The notes under the pieces were generated by a model. That model did no database searches and was not told the DNA's origin. It saw only the letters and a list, made by a program, of their open reading frames with translations. Shown here one piece after another: positions 1 to 5,549 of a stretch of DNA of 9,726 nt (within the stretch, counting starts at the first letter, position 1; each line of letters begins with the position of its first letter). The DNA lies in contig JACNHM010000356.1 in assembly GCA_014383605.1 (NCBI GenBank), positions 1-9,726 of the forward strand. Direction: 5' to 3'. The position numbers and the translations under genes are program-made. This stretch comes from Chloroflexota bacterium. GTDB taxonomy: Bacteria; Chloroflexota; Anaerolineae; UBA3071.

Positions 1-23
1 CGGCAGAAAGGCGGTGGACTTGG

Positions 24-79
24 CAATTGTGACAAATGTCCTCTCGCTGCTTCGCGCGAGGGAACATTTGACACAATTG
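24..79. repeat. Imperfect palindrome (hairpin 1 of 2)
   Basis: The 16-nt arms 24-39 (CAATTGTGACAAATGT) and 64-79 (ACATTTGACACAATTG) are reverse complements with one mismatch. The space between them folds further: 40-43 pairs with 58-61 and 45-47 with 54-56, leaving a short loop. There is no T run after it, so it does not look like an intrinsic terminator. It could be a transcribed hairpin, a protein-binding palindrome or part of a dispersed repeat. The arm sequence is seen directly; the role is unknown. Confidence 0.75.
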
Positions 80-82
80 GTA

Positions 83-136
83 GTTGTTACATTTGACTCC
101 ACCACTAGATGTAGGGTGGGAGCCAAATGTCACAAC
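83..136. repeat. Imperfect palindrome (hairpin 2 of 2)
   Basis: The arms 83-95 (GTTGTTACATTTG) and 124-136 (CAAATGTCACAAC) are reverse complements with one mismatch. Inner bases around 97-103 and 115-121 can partly extend the stem. It begins 3 nt after hairpin 1 and shares the words TTGTxACA and CAAATGT with it, so the pair looks like two units of one repeat family. No terminator T run is visible. Confidence 0.7.
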
Positions 137-170
137 ACGCAGTCCGGCAGGAGCAAACTTGGATCTACTG

Positions 171-200
171 GGTCTGGTGGTCCTTGGTCTGGTGGTCTTC
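171..200. repeat. Duplicated 15-bp GT-rich unit
   Basis: GGTCTGGTGGTC occurs at 171-182 and again at 186-197, a 15-bp period. Its reverse complement, GACCACCAGACC, closely resembles the GACCATCCGACC units that follow at 210-254. The two blocks could therefore form a larger imperfect inverted repeat. No coding signal runs through it. Confidence 0.65.
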
Positions 201-210
201 TGGCCATTTG

Positions 211-254
211 ACCATCCGACCATCTGACCATCCGACCATCCGACCATCCGACCG
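211..254. repeat. 8-bp tandem repeat, 5.5 copies
   Basis: The unit ACCATCCG is repeated at 211, 219 (as ACCATCTG), 227, 235 and 243, with a half copy at 251-254. The array ends 3 nt before the ribosome binding site of the M20 gene. An 8-bp unit read in one frame gives an 8-residue period (IRPSDHPT), which explains the repetitive peptide obtained if translation is wrongly started upstream at 127. Copy-number changes here would alter the upstream region, not the reading frame, of the gene that starts at 271. Confidence 0.85.
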
Positions 255-257
255 ATT

Positions 258-262
258 GGAGG
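258..262 (+). promoter_or_regulatory. RBS deciding the M20 start
   Basis: GGAGG lies 8 nt upstream of the GTG at 271. It is the only convincing Shine-Dalgarno sequence near an in-frame start. The ATG at 127 has none and would add 48 residues of repeat-derived peptide. Confidence 0.75.
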
Positions 263-270
263 CATTGTCC

Positions 271-1458
271 GTGTTCCGTTTCTCTTCCCAGGACGAACAT
301 GACGTGATCAATTTCCTGCGCGACTTGGTGCGCATCCCCAGCCTGTCCACCCAGGAAGGACAGGTCGCCGTCCGGCTGATGGAGGAAATGCGCCGCGTCG
401 GCTTTCGAGACGTGTATGCCGACCGCATGGGCAATGTCATCGGGCGCATCGGATCGGGGCCTGGACCGGTGTTGGTCTACGACGGGCACATGGATGTGGT
501 CGGCGTGGGCGATTCCGAGGCCTGGCAGCGCGATCCCTTCGGCGCGGAGGTCGAAGAAGGCGTGATGTACGGCCGCGGCACGGTAGACATGAAGGGTGCC
601 ATCGCCGCCATGGTTTACGGGGCCAAGGCCCTGATCGAAGCCAACACACCGCTGGCGGGCAGCCTCTGCGTGGTGGGCGTGGTACAGGAGGAACCTAGCG
701 AAGGGCTGGCCATGCGTGTGCTGGTGGAAGAAGCGGGCCTGCGGCCCGACTTCGTCGTCCTGGGAGAACCCACGAACCTGGAGGTGAGCCGCGGGCAGCG
801 CGGGCGCATGGAGATGCAGATCACGGTGCGGGGGCGTTCCGCCCACGCTTCGGCGCCAGAGCAGGGGGAAAACGCCCTGCACGCCGCCGCTCGCCTGATC
901 TTTGGCATCGAGCTCCTGGCCCCCAGCCTGCTCAGTGATCCTGTCCTGGGACGGGGCACCATCGCTGTGACGCAAGTGGAGACGGTCGCCTGCAGCCGCA
1001 ACGCCATCCCCGACCGCGCTCATATGATCATTGACCGCCGCCTGACACTGGGCGAAACCGAAGCACGGGCGCTGAACGAGATCCAACAGATCATCAACCG
1101 CGAAGGCGCGAAGGCCAAAGTCGCCGTGAGCGAGTACGACGTCGCCAGCTACACGGGATACCGCTGCCACTGCCGGGAATCCTACCCCGCCTGGCTGATG
1201 CCAGAAGACCATCCGCTGCTGCGCGCCGCCGTGCGCGCCTCGGAACGGGCCATCGGTCGCCGCCCGCGGCTGACCACCTGGGCCTTCTCCACCGATGGCG
1301 TCTACACCCTCGGCCAGGCCAGCATCCCCACCGTCGGCTTCGGGCCAGGCGAGGAACGCTTCGCTCACACGGCCGAGGAGCAGATCCGCCTGGCCGATGT
1401 GATCAAGGCGGCCAAGGTGTACGCGCAACTGGCAGTGGAGGTGCTGGGCACGCAGTGA
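271..1458 (+). CDS. M20 family metallohydrolase, YgeY-like
   Basis: The product is a 395-residue cytoplasmic metal-dependent amidohydrolase or peptidase of the M20 family. Ligand motifs are visible in order: H73 and D75 in DGHMDVVG, D106 in GRGTVDMKG, the catalytic/ligand pair E140-E141 in VQEEPSEG, E166 in GEPTN, and H366 in FAHTAEEQ. H192 in RSAHAS lies in the lid/dimerisation domain, where M20 enzymes place a histidine that reaches the partner's active site. The series GEPTNLEVSRGQRGRMEM and the DRR segment resemble the YgeY group, often labelled 'selenium metabolism hydrolase', whose true substrate is not settled. Other M20 members (acetylornithine deacetylase, dipeptidase, carbamoylase) remain possible. 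The length is normal and the GTG start is fixed by the RBS at 258. No signal peptide is seen. The gene is followed after 7 nt by the glycosyltransferase stub, suggesting a former operon. I see no clear promoter in the upstream repeat block. Confidence 0.88.
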   Translation: MFRFSSQDEHDVINFLRDLVRIPSLSTQEGQVAVRLMEEMRRVGFRDVYADRMGNVIGRIGSGPGPVLVYDGHMDVVGVGDSEAWQRDPFGAEVEEGVMYGRGTVDMKGAIAAMVYGAKALIEANTPLAGSLCVVGVVQEEPSEGLAMRVLVEEAGLRPDFVVLGEPTNLEVSRGQRGRMEMQITVRGRSAHASAPEQGENALHAAARLIFGIELLAPSLLSDPVLGRGTIAVTQVETVACSRNAIPDRAHMIIDRRLTLGETEARALNEIQQIINREGAKAKVAVSEYDVASYTGYRCHCRESYPAWLMPEDHPLLRAAVRASERAIGRRPRLTTWAFSTDGVYTLGQASIPTVGFGPGEERFAHTAEEQIRLADVIKAAKVYAQLAVEVLGTQ

Positions 1459-1465
1459 GCAGCCG

Positions 1466-1648
1466 ATGATGATGAAACCGAGGGTTCTGCTGCTCTTGTC
1501 CGACACCGGCGGCGGCCACCGCAGCGTGGCGGAGGCGTTGGCAGAAGCTCTGGCCCGGCAGGCCCCGGCCGCCTCAGTGACCCTGGTGGACCTCCTCCAC
1601 GACTACACCCGCTTTCCCCTCAACCGCGCCGCCCAGCCGATTCCCTGA
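1466..1648 (+). pseudogene. Truncated diacylglycerol glycosyltransferase (MGDG synthase-like) remnant
   Basis: The 60-codon frame reads like the N-terminus of the MGDG synthase / processive diacylglycerol glucosyltransferase family. It has a beta strand (PRVLLLLSDTGGGH), the GGGH turn, the helix SVAEALAEAL, and then VDLLHDYTRFPLNR. Family proteins normally run to about 370-400 residues. Here the similarity stops around NRAAQ (about 1630) and a TGA follows at 1646-1648. The 83 nt before the next gene do not continue the family in any forward frame, so this looks like a deletion rather than a simple frameshift. The catalytic C-terminal domain is missing, so it should be inactive. The start is one of three consecutive ATGs (1466, 1469, 1472), with no strong RBS. 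A short functional peptide cannot be excluded but is unlikely. Confidence 0.72.
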
Positions 1649-1670
1649 TTCCTCCGGAATCTGGTATAAT
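1641..1670 (+). promoter_or_regulatory. Extended -10 promoter for GT2/flippase genes
   Basis: TATAAT at 1665-1670 is preceded by TG at 1662-1663, giving the extended -10 form TGnTATAAT. A weak -35 (TTCCCT, 1641-1646) sits 18 bp upstream. Transcription would start near 1677, about 55 nt before the ATG at 1732. This rules out the ATG at 1669, which overlaps the -10 box, as the glycosyltransferase start. Confidence 0.6.
1647..1661. promoter_or_regulatory. Palindrome in promoter spacer (possible operator)
   Basis: GATTCC-TCC-GGAATC is a perfect 6-bp inverted repeat with a 3-nt centre, lying exactly between the -35 and -10 boxes. A further GATTCC copy sits at 1639-1644. The position suits a repressor site; no regulator is encoded in the window, so this is inference. 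Confidence 0.35.
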
Positions 1671-1731
1671 GCCAGTGCACCAACCCACAGAGCACGCCAG
1701 CAGATCAGCAGAAAGAGGCAGTGTAACCCCA

Positions 1732-2706
1732 ATGGAACATCGCGGAGAGAAGATCCGCTGCAGCGTGGGCATCATCGCCCACAACGAAGAGAAAAACATC
1801 GGCTCCTTGTTGCAGGCCATGCTCGACCAGCACCTGTACGAGGTGGACATCGCCGAGATCATCGTCGTGGCCTCCGGCTGCACCGACCAGACGATACCCC
1901 TCGTGCAGCAGTACCAGGAAAAGGATCCCCGCATCAAGCTGCTGGTGCAGCCCTGCCGCGAGGGCAAGACCGCAGCCATCAACCTCTTCTTGCAGGAAGC
2001 GCAAGAGGACATCTGCGTACAGGAAAGCGCCGACACCCTTCCCCATGAAGATGCGGTGGAGCATCTGGTACGCATGTTCGCCGATCCCACCGTGGGCATG
2101 ACTGGGGCACACAAGCTGCCCGTGGACACCCCCGATCACCTGGCGCAGGTCTTTACCCATTTGCGATTGCGTATGGAGCACCAGCTTTGTCTGGACATCC
2201 CTCGCCTGGGGGAAATGATCGCCTACCGCAAAGTGTTCGACCGCATCCCTCCCGACGTGGCCATGGACGAGGCCTTCGTCGAGGCGCTGGTGATAGAACG
2301 AGGCCTGCAAGTGAGGTACGCACCCGATGCCATCGTCTACAACACCGGCCCGACCACGGTGAAGGATTTCGTCAAGCAGCGGCGGCGCAACCATGCCGGC
2401 CATCTCTATCTCAAGCATAAGTACAGCCATGCCGTTTCCAGCATCCAAAACCCCCGCGTGGTCAAGGTGGCGCTCAATGAGGTATGGGGGGCCATCCGTC
2501 TGCTCGGCGTGCTGGGGGCACTGGCCTTGTTGGAAGGCTGGTCGCGGCTCCTGGGCTGGTACGACTTCGCCATCAAAAAGGACCGGCACATGGTCTGGGA
2601 CATGGCCTATACGCAAAAGGCGGACGTGCGGCAGCAACGTGAGCAGACGCAGGGCCAGGCAGATGCCCAACCGGCAGCGACCGCGCTGCTCGCGGAGCAT
2701 GAGTGA
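1732..2706 (+). CDS. Family 2 glycosyltransferase
   Basis: The 324-residue product has the GT-A fold signature of GT2 enzymes, which transfer a sugar from a nucleotide-sugar to an acceptor at the inner face of the membrane. It starts with the strand VGIIAHNEEKN (residues 12-22), then IIVVASGCTDQT in place of the usual DGSTD. The metal-site region ESAD (98-101) has a single Asp. VGMTGAHKLPVD is typical of the subfamily, D179-E180 in MDEAF supplies the probable catalytic base, and Q216-RRRN resembles the QxxRW acceptor motif. One hydrophobic segment at about 254-275 should anchor the C-terminus. ATG 1732 is chosen because it gives a natural N-terminus directly before the first strand and lies downstream of the predicted transcription start; AGAGG at 1714-1718 is a plausible RBS. 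It lies between a diacylglycerol glycosyltransferase remnant and a flippase-like gene, pointing to envelope glycan or glycolipid synthesis. Donor and acceptor are unknown. Confidence 0.85.
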   Translation: MEHRGEKIRCSVGIIAHNEEKNIGSLLQAMLDQHLYEVDIAEIIVVASGCTDQTIPLVQQYQEKDPRIKLLVQPCREGKTAAINLFLQEAQEDICVQESADTLPHEDAVEHLVRMFADPTVGMTGAHKLPVDTPDHLAQVFTHLRLRMEHQLCLDIPRLGEMIAYRKVFDRIPPDVAMDEAFVEALVIERGLQVRYAPDAIVYNTGPTTVKDFVKQRRRNHAGHLYLKHKYSHAVSSIQNPRVVKVALNEVWGAIRLLGVLGALALLEGWSRLLGWYDFAIKKDRHMVWDMAYTQKADVRQQREQTQGQADAQPAATALLAEHE

Positions 2707-2723
2707 GGGTTAGGGGATAGGGG
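2707..2723 (+). repeat. Three-tract G-rich run between GT2 and flippase genes
   Basis: GGG-TTA-GGGG-ATA-GGGG occupies most of the 31-nt gap. Three G tracts with 3-nt loops are seen. A fourth tract of three or more G needed for a standard intramolecular quadruplex is absent. It may simply include a poor Shine-Dalgarno region for the GTG at 2738. Confidence 0.4.
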
Positions 2724-2737
2724 TCAAGAGACGTCCT

Positions 2738-3694
2738 GTGAAAGACAAACTTCTTACCGCGCTCAAAATCGTCATCAGCCTGGCGCTGATCGCCTACCTG
2801 TTCACCCGCGTTGATCTGGCGGAGGTGGGACGTGCCCTGGCCTCGGCCAGGCCAGGATACTTCCTGGTGGCGCTGCTGTTGTACCTGGCGGCCATCACCC
2901 TCAACGCGCTGCGCTGGCAGGTTCTGCTGCGGGCACAGCGCATCCCGGCGCCCCTGACCGCACTCCTGGAGTATACCTTCGTCGGCGTGTTCTTCAACAA
3001 CTTCCTGCCCGCCAACGTGGGCGGCGACGTGATGCGCGGCTACGGCCTGGCTCGCTACACCGACCGCGCCGCCGATGCTGCCGTGTCGGTGATCGTGGAT
3101 CGCATCGTGGGACTTCTGGCCTTCCTGACCAGCGCCGTGGTTGCGGCCCTGATAGCCATGCGCACCACCGGACAGGCCAACCTGCGTCAACTGGCCCTGG
3201 CGGCGGTCATCACGCTGGGGGTCGTCGGTCTGGGCTTCCTCTTGCTGCTCAGCCGGCGGCTGCGGGCCTGGCTGGAACGGATCTTCCGTTGGCAACCGTT
3301 GCTGCGGTTGGCCCCGCTCTACGGTCGCCTGTCGGACGCTTTCGACGCCTACCGCCACAGCAGCGGTGCGCTGGCCCTGGCCTTCCTCATCAGCCTGGCC
3401 TTGGTGTTCCTGACCAACTTCGTCAACTGGTTCCTGGCCCAGGCCCTAGGCGGAGGCATCTCCTTCCTGTACATTTGTCTCCTCAACCCGCTCATCGCCT
3501 TTGTGCTGTTGATCCCCACCTCCATCGGTGGCCTGGGGGTCATGGAGACTGCCTACATCCTTTTCTTCGGCCTGGTGGGCGTGCCAGAACGGTTGGCGTT
3601 CGCCGTAGCGCTGCTGTTGAGACTCATCATCTACGTGTCCAGCCTGCCGGGCGGCGTGCTCTGGTGGCGCAGGCGTGAGATGCGAGCGATTTGA
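2738..3694 (+). CDS. UPF0104 / lysylphosphatidylglycerol synthase TM-like membrane protein (flippase-like)
   Basis: This is a 318-residue integral membrane protein of the LPG_synthase_TM (UPF0104) family. Members form the flippase half of MprF or stand alone beside glycosyltransferases; lipid translocation is the usual proposal but is unproven for most. Seven to eight hydrophobic segments are visible. The first is at about residues 5-24. The two family blocks are NNFLPANVGGDVMRGY at 87-102 and PTSIGGLGVMETAY at 260-273. No soluble synthase domain follows, so it should not make lysyl-PG. The GTG start gives the typical N-terminal MKDKLLTALKIVISLAL; its RBS is weak (CAAGAG at 2725-2730). It lies 31 nt after the GT2 gene and is probably cotranscribed with it, so it may translocate the lipid-linked product of that enzyme. 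Its stop codon lies inside the -35 box of the liv promoter. Confidence 0.85.
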   Translation: MKDKLLTALKIVISLALIAYLFTRVDLAEVGRALASARPGYFLVALLLYLAAITLNALRWQVLLRAQRIPAPLTALLEYTFVGVFFNNFLPANVGGDVMRGYGLARYTDRAADAAVSVIVDRIVGLLAFLTSAVVAALIAMRTTGQANLRQLALAAVITLGVVGLGFLLLLSRRLRAWLERIFRWQPLLRLAPLYGRLSDAFDAYRHSSGALALAFLISLALVFLTNFVNWFLAQALGGGISFLYICLLNPLIAFVLLIPTSIGGLGVMETAYILFFGLVGVPERLAFAVALLLRLIIYVSSLPGGVLWWRRREMRAI

Positions 3695-3719
3695 CAAAAG
3701 CAGCCGGCTCTATTATAAT
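3691..3719 (+). promoter_or_regulatory. Consensus sigma70-type promoter of the liv operon
   Basis: TTGACA (3691-3696) and TATAAT (3714-3719) match the vegetative consensus at every position with a 17-bp spacer. The -35 box overlaps the TGA stop of the preceding gene (3692-3694). Transcription should begin near 3726. No terminator is seen before it, so readthrough from the flippase gene is also possible. A perfect promoter suggests that control is exerted later, in the leader, or by a repressor. Confidence 0.82.
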
Positions 3720-3743
3720 TGCCCAACCTCAATATCTTGGGGG

Positions 3744-3806
3744 GCAAGGAAACTTCTAGCACTATGGAGTTTTTCAGCTTCGTTCTTCGCCATGAGAGTT
3801 CCTTGC
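3744..3806 (+). promoter_or_regulatory. Leader hairpin enclosing a small-ORF start
   Basis: GCAAGGAAACT (3744-3754) pairs with AGTTCCTTGC (3797-3806): ten base pairs with one bulged A. Inside it, CT-ATGG (3762-3767) pairs with CCAT-G-AG (3790-3796) with one bulged G. The paired bases include both AAGGA (3746-3750) and the ATG at 3764 of the small ORF. The structure is read by eye; its stability is not computed. Confidence 0.4.
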
Positions 3807-3853
3807 TCTTTGTGTTAGGACAGGTGTTGTCCATTGCCATCTCTGCTGTTTGA
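3764..3853 (+). CDS. Possible 29-residue leader peptide, rich in Leu/Val/Ile
   Basis: ATG at 3764 opens 29 codons ending at TGA 3851-3853, within the livK leader. The peptide contains 5 Leu, 4 Val and 2 Ile (11 of 29) plus 4 Phe, and its C-terminal half (LLFVLGQVLSIAISAV) is hydrophobic. One Leu codon is TTA. A possible RBS, AAGGA at 3746-3750, is 13 nt upstream, which is too far to be strong. The start and RBS lie in the predicted hairpin 3744-3806. If translated, ribosome stalling at scarce branched-chain aminoacyl-tRNAs could report amino acid supply to the transporter operon. Equally, it may be a small membrane peptide or chance. I know no homologue. Confidence 0.3.
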   Translation: MEFFSFVLRHESSLLFVLGQVLSIAISAV

Positions 3854-4014
3854 ACGGAGCGGATTCATCGGAAGGGGGTGATCAAGCCTGACCAAAGTCG
3901 CTCGACGAAGATGGCGTACGGGATTGGCCCTCCCGGCCAGCAGAACGAACCGTTGATGCCATCCTCAACCCAACTTTCATATTTCCAATCTAAGTCTTAG
4001 GAGGAGATCCAGCA

Positions 4015-5271
4015 ATGAAGCACAACAAAGCCTTCAGTATTCTGATTCTGGCCGTTCTGGTGATCGGCCTGCTCGTGGTGGGCTGCGCCCCCGCGGCGGC
4101 ACCCTTCGTGTGTGCGGATGAATTCGGCTGCGTGGACATCGCCAAGGCCGAGCCGATTCGCATCGCCTACTCGTTTGTCCTGTCCGGCGCCGACGAGTCG
4201 CTGGGCACCGACACCAAGCGCGGCGTCGAGATGGCCGCCGAGGAGAAGGGCAAGCTCCTGGATCACGACATCGAAGTGACCGGCGAGGACTCGCTCTGCT
4301 CCCCCGAAGGTGGCCAGACCGCGGCCCAGAAGCTGTCTGCCGACCCCAAGCTCGTGGCTATCGTCGGCACCAACTGCTCCAGCGCCGCCCGCGCCGCCAT
4401 CCCCGTCATCTGCAAGGCCAACATCGCCATGATCTCGCCTTCCAACACGGCCATTGACCTGACCTTGCCGACGCGGCCGGCGGAATACCACTGCTACCTG
4501 CGCACCGCACACAGCGACAGCGTGCAGGGCGCCGCCGCGGCCCAGTTCGCCTGGGACTACGTGGGGGCCAAGAAGGCGGCCACCATCCATGACGGCAGCC
4601 TCTACGCCGACCAGCTGCAGCAGCAGTTCGTCGAGACCTTCAAGGAGATGGGCGGGGAGATCACGGCTCAGGAGGCCATCCAGCCGACGGATGTCGAGAT
4701 GGGCCCCATGCTCACCCGCATCGCCGCCACCGCGCCGGACATCATCTACTACCCCATCTTCATCGCCGCTGGTGGGCACATCACCGCCCAGGCCAAGGAC
4801 ACCCCAGGCCTGGAGAATGTGGCCCTGATGGGCGCCGATGGCATGTTCTCGCCCGACTACTGGGAAGCTGCCGGCGACGCGGCCAAGGGCGTATACCACT
4901 CCAGCCCGGACTTCGCCGCCTTTGGTGAGGCCTACGCAGGCTTTCTGGAGAGGCACCAGGCCAAGTACGGCGGCGCGCCGTTGGCTCCGTTCCACGCACA
5001 TGCCTACGATGCGGCCAACATGATCTTCGCCGCTATCGAGAAGGTGGCGGTGAAGGAAGCCGACGGCACCGTGCACATCGGGCGCAAGGCACTGCGCGAT
5101 GCGCTCTTCGCCACCAAGGACTTCCAGGGTCTCACCGGCAATCTGACCTGCGATGCCTACGGTGCCTGCGCCGACCCCAAGATCGCCGTCTACGAGACCT
5201 TCAACCCCGTCAAGGCCAACTGGAACCCGGGTGCAGGTCCCGAAAACGACCCGCGCAAGATCTGGCCATAG
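4015..5271 (+). CDS. livK: Branched-chain amino acid ABC transporter substrate-binding lipoprotein
   Basis: This 418-residue protein captures substrate outside the membrane for the LivHMGF importer. It has a type I periplasmic binding fold (Peripla_BP_6, Leu/Ile/Val-binding). The signal peptide is lipoprotein-type: a short charged start, a hydrophobic stretch at residues 7-22 and the lipobox VVGC with Cys24 as the acylated residue. A linker with Cys33 and Cys39 (FVCADEFGCV) follows; these could form a disulfide. The first domain begins at about residue 47 (PIRIAYSFVLSG). EDSLCSPEGGQTAAQKL and GTNCSSAARA match the substrate-site and hinge region of the family, and SPSNTA follows. ATG 4015 has a strong RBS, GGAGG at 4000-4004. 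Substrate could be Leu/Ile/Val, other amino acids or amides, because family specificity cannot be read from sequence. It is separated from livH by a structured 286-nt gap, which may keep LivK in excess over the membrane parts. Confidence 0.92.
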   Translation: MKHNKAFSILILAVLVIGLLVVGCAPAAAPFVCADEFGCVDIAKAEPIRIAYSFVLSGADESLGTDTKRGVEMAAEEKGKLLDHDIEVTGEDSLCSPEGGQTAAQKLSADPKLVAIVGTNCSSAARAAIPVICKANIAMISPSNTAIDLTLPTRPAEYHCYLRTAHSDSVQGAAAAQFAWDYVGAKKAATIHDGSLYADQLQQQFVETFKEMGGEITAQEAIQPTDVEMGPMLTRIAATAPDIIYYPIFIAAGGHITAQAKDTPGLENVALMGADGMFSPDYWEAAGDAAKGVYHSSPDFAAFGEAYAGFLERHQAKYGGAPLAPFHAHAYDAANMIFAAIEKVAVKEADGTVHIGRKALRDALFATKDFQGLTGNLTCDAYGACADPKIAVYETFNPVKANWNPGAGPENDPRKIWP

Positions 5272-5281
5272 GGCGTAGAAA

Positions 5282-5322
5282 GTCCAACGCAACCCGGCGG
5301 ATCCGGTAGCCCCGCGGTGGAC
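5282..5322 (+). promoter_or_regulatory. Hairpin just after livK
   Basis: GTCCAACGC (5282-5290) pairs with GCGGTGGAC (5314-5322), nine positions with one mismatch, enclosing a GC-rich loop that itself contains CGGATCCG (5298-5305). It begins 10 nt after the livK stop. Without a T run it is more likely an mRNA 3'-end stabiliser or partial attenuator than an intrinsic terminator. Confidence 0.5.
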
Positions 5323-5404
5323 TGCCTGTTCGCTGGCCTTCTGCCGGCACTGACAGCCTGCCAGTGACACACCTGGATCGGCCGGGTCCGAACATAACTC
5401 ACAG

Positions 5405-5434
5405 GCAGGGGCGGGCCTCCATGCTCGCCCCTGC
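5405..5434 (+). terminator. Strong GC hairpin in livK-livH gap (attenuator or stabiliser)
   Basis: GCAGGGGCG (5405-5413) and CGCCCCTGC (5426-5434) form a perfect 9-bp stem with a 12-nt loop that can close slightly further. It is the most stable-looking hairpin in the window. No T run follows, so efficient intrinsic termination is doubtful. A role in lowering downstream expression or in protecting livK mRNA from 3' decay fits the usual excess of binding protein over permease. Confidence 0.5.
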
Positions 5435-5486
5435 TGCGCCATCCCTTCCACGGGCCGCGACTACGCTGGCGGATCCGTGGTGCCAG

Positions 5487-5536
5487 GTAGCATAGGGCCA
5501 TGCGCCTGCCTGGGCGCCCACAAGGGGCTATGCTAC
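5487..5536 (+). promoter_or_regulatory. Hairpin before livH with an alternative pairing to its start
   Basis: GTAGCATAG (5487-5495) and CTATGCTAC (5528-5536) are perfect reverse complements. Between them GCGCC (5502-5506) pairs with GGCGC (5513-5517). The hairpin ends 6 nt before the livH RBS. The word ATGCTACA of its right arm (5530-5537) recurs at the livH start (5558-5565), so the left arm could instead pair with the start codon. This suggests two exclusive structures. Confidence 0.55.
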
Positions 5537-5542
5537 AGACTC

Positions 5543-5549
5543 GAAGGAG
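5543..5549 (+). promoter_or_regulatory. RBS deciding the livH start
   Basis: GAAGGAG ends 8 nt before ATG 5558. An in-frame GTG at 5477 would add 27 residues (MVPGSIGPCACLGAHK...) encoded by the hairpin region, with no RBS, so 5558 is preferred. Confidence 0.8.

Larger units (their letters stand above)
3726..4014 (+). other. Long 5' leader of the livK transcript
   Basis: About 290 nt separate the predicted transcription start from livK, far longer than needed for translation. The leader holds a possible 29-codon ORF (3764-3853), a 63-nt hairpin (3744-3806), a small hairpin 3818-3822/3828-3832 and a GC hairpin 3925-3929/3935-3939 (TGGCC/GGCCA). None is followed by a T run, so no intrinsic terminator is seen. 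I do not recognise a known riboswitch class. The leader's base composition is closer to balanced than that of the surrounding genes. Confidence 0.5.

Noticed and set aside
211..254. CRISPR-like array
   Set aside because: The units are 8 bp, directly adjacent and without spacers; this is a simple tandem repeat.
127..270. N-terminal extension of the M20 protein from ATG 127
   Set aside because: It is translated from the tandem repeats, lacks an RBS, and the family N-terminus begins just after the GTG at 271, which has GGAGG at 258-262.
130..1506. 458-codon open frame on the - strand opposite the M20 gene
   Set aside because: It is a mirror of the GC-biased codons of the M20 gene; its His/Gly/Asp-rich translation has no domain, while the + frame has all M20 metal ligands.
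2707..2723. G-quadruplex or telomere-like repeat
   Set aside because: Only three G tracts of three or more are present; a standard four-tract quadruplex cannot form from this run alone.
3631..3840. 69-codon - strand frame across the flippase end and liv promoter
   Set aside because: It would run through a perfect + strand promoter and the conserved end of the flippase gene; no RBS or family resemblance is seen.
3878..4000. 40-codon frame starting at GTG 3878 in the livK leader
   Set aside because: The purine run GGAAGGGG abuts the GTG with no usable spacing, and the peptide (IKPDQSRSTKMAYGIG...) has no recognisable feature; it may be chance.
5405..5440. Rho-independent terminator ending a livK-only transcript
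   Set aside because: The stem is strong, but the bases after it (TGCGCCATCCC) have no T run, so full termination is not supported; kept only as a possible attenuator or stabiliser.
3997..5451. 484-codon open frame on the - strand opposite livK
   Set aside because: Low-complexity Gly/Val/Asp-rich shadow of livK; the + frame has a lipobox, RBS and binding-protein motifs.
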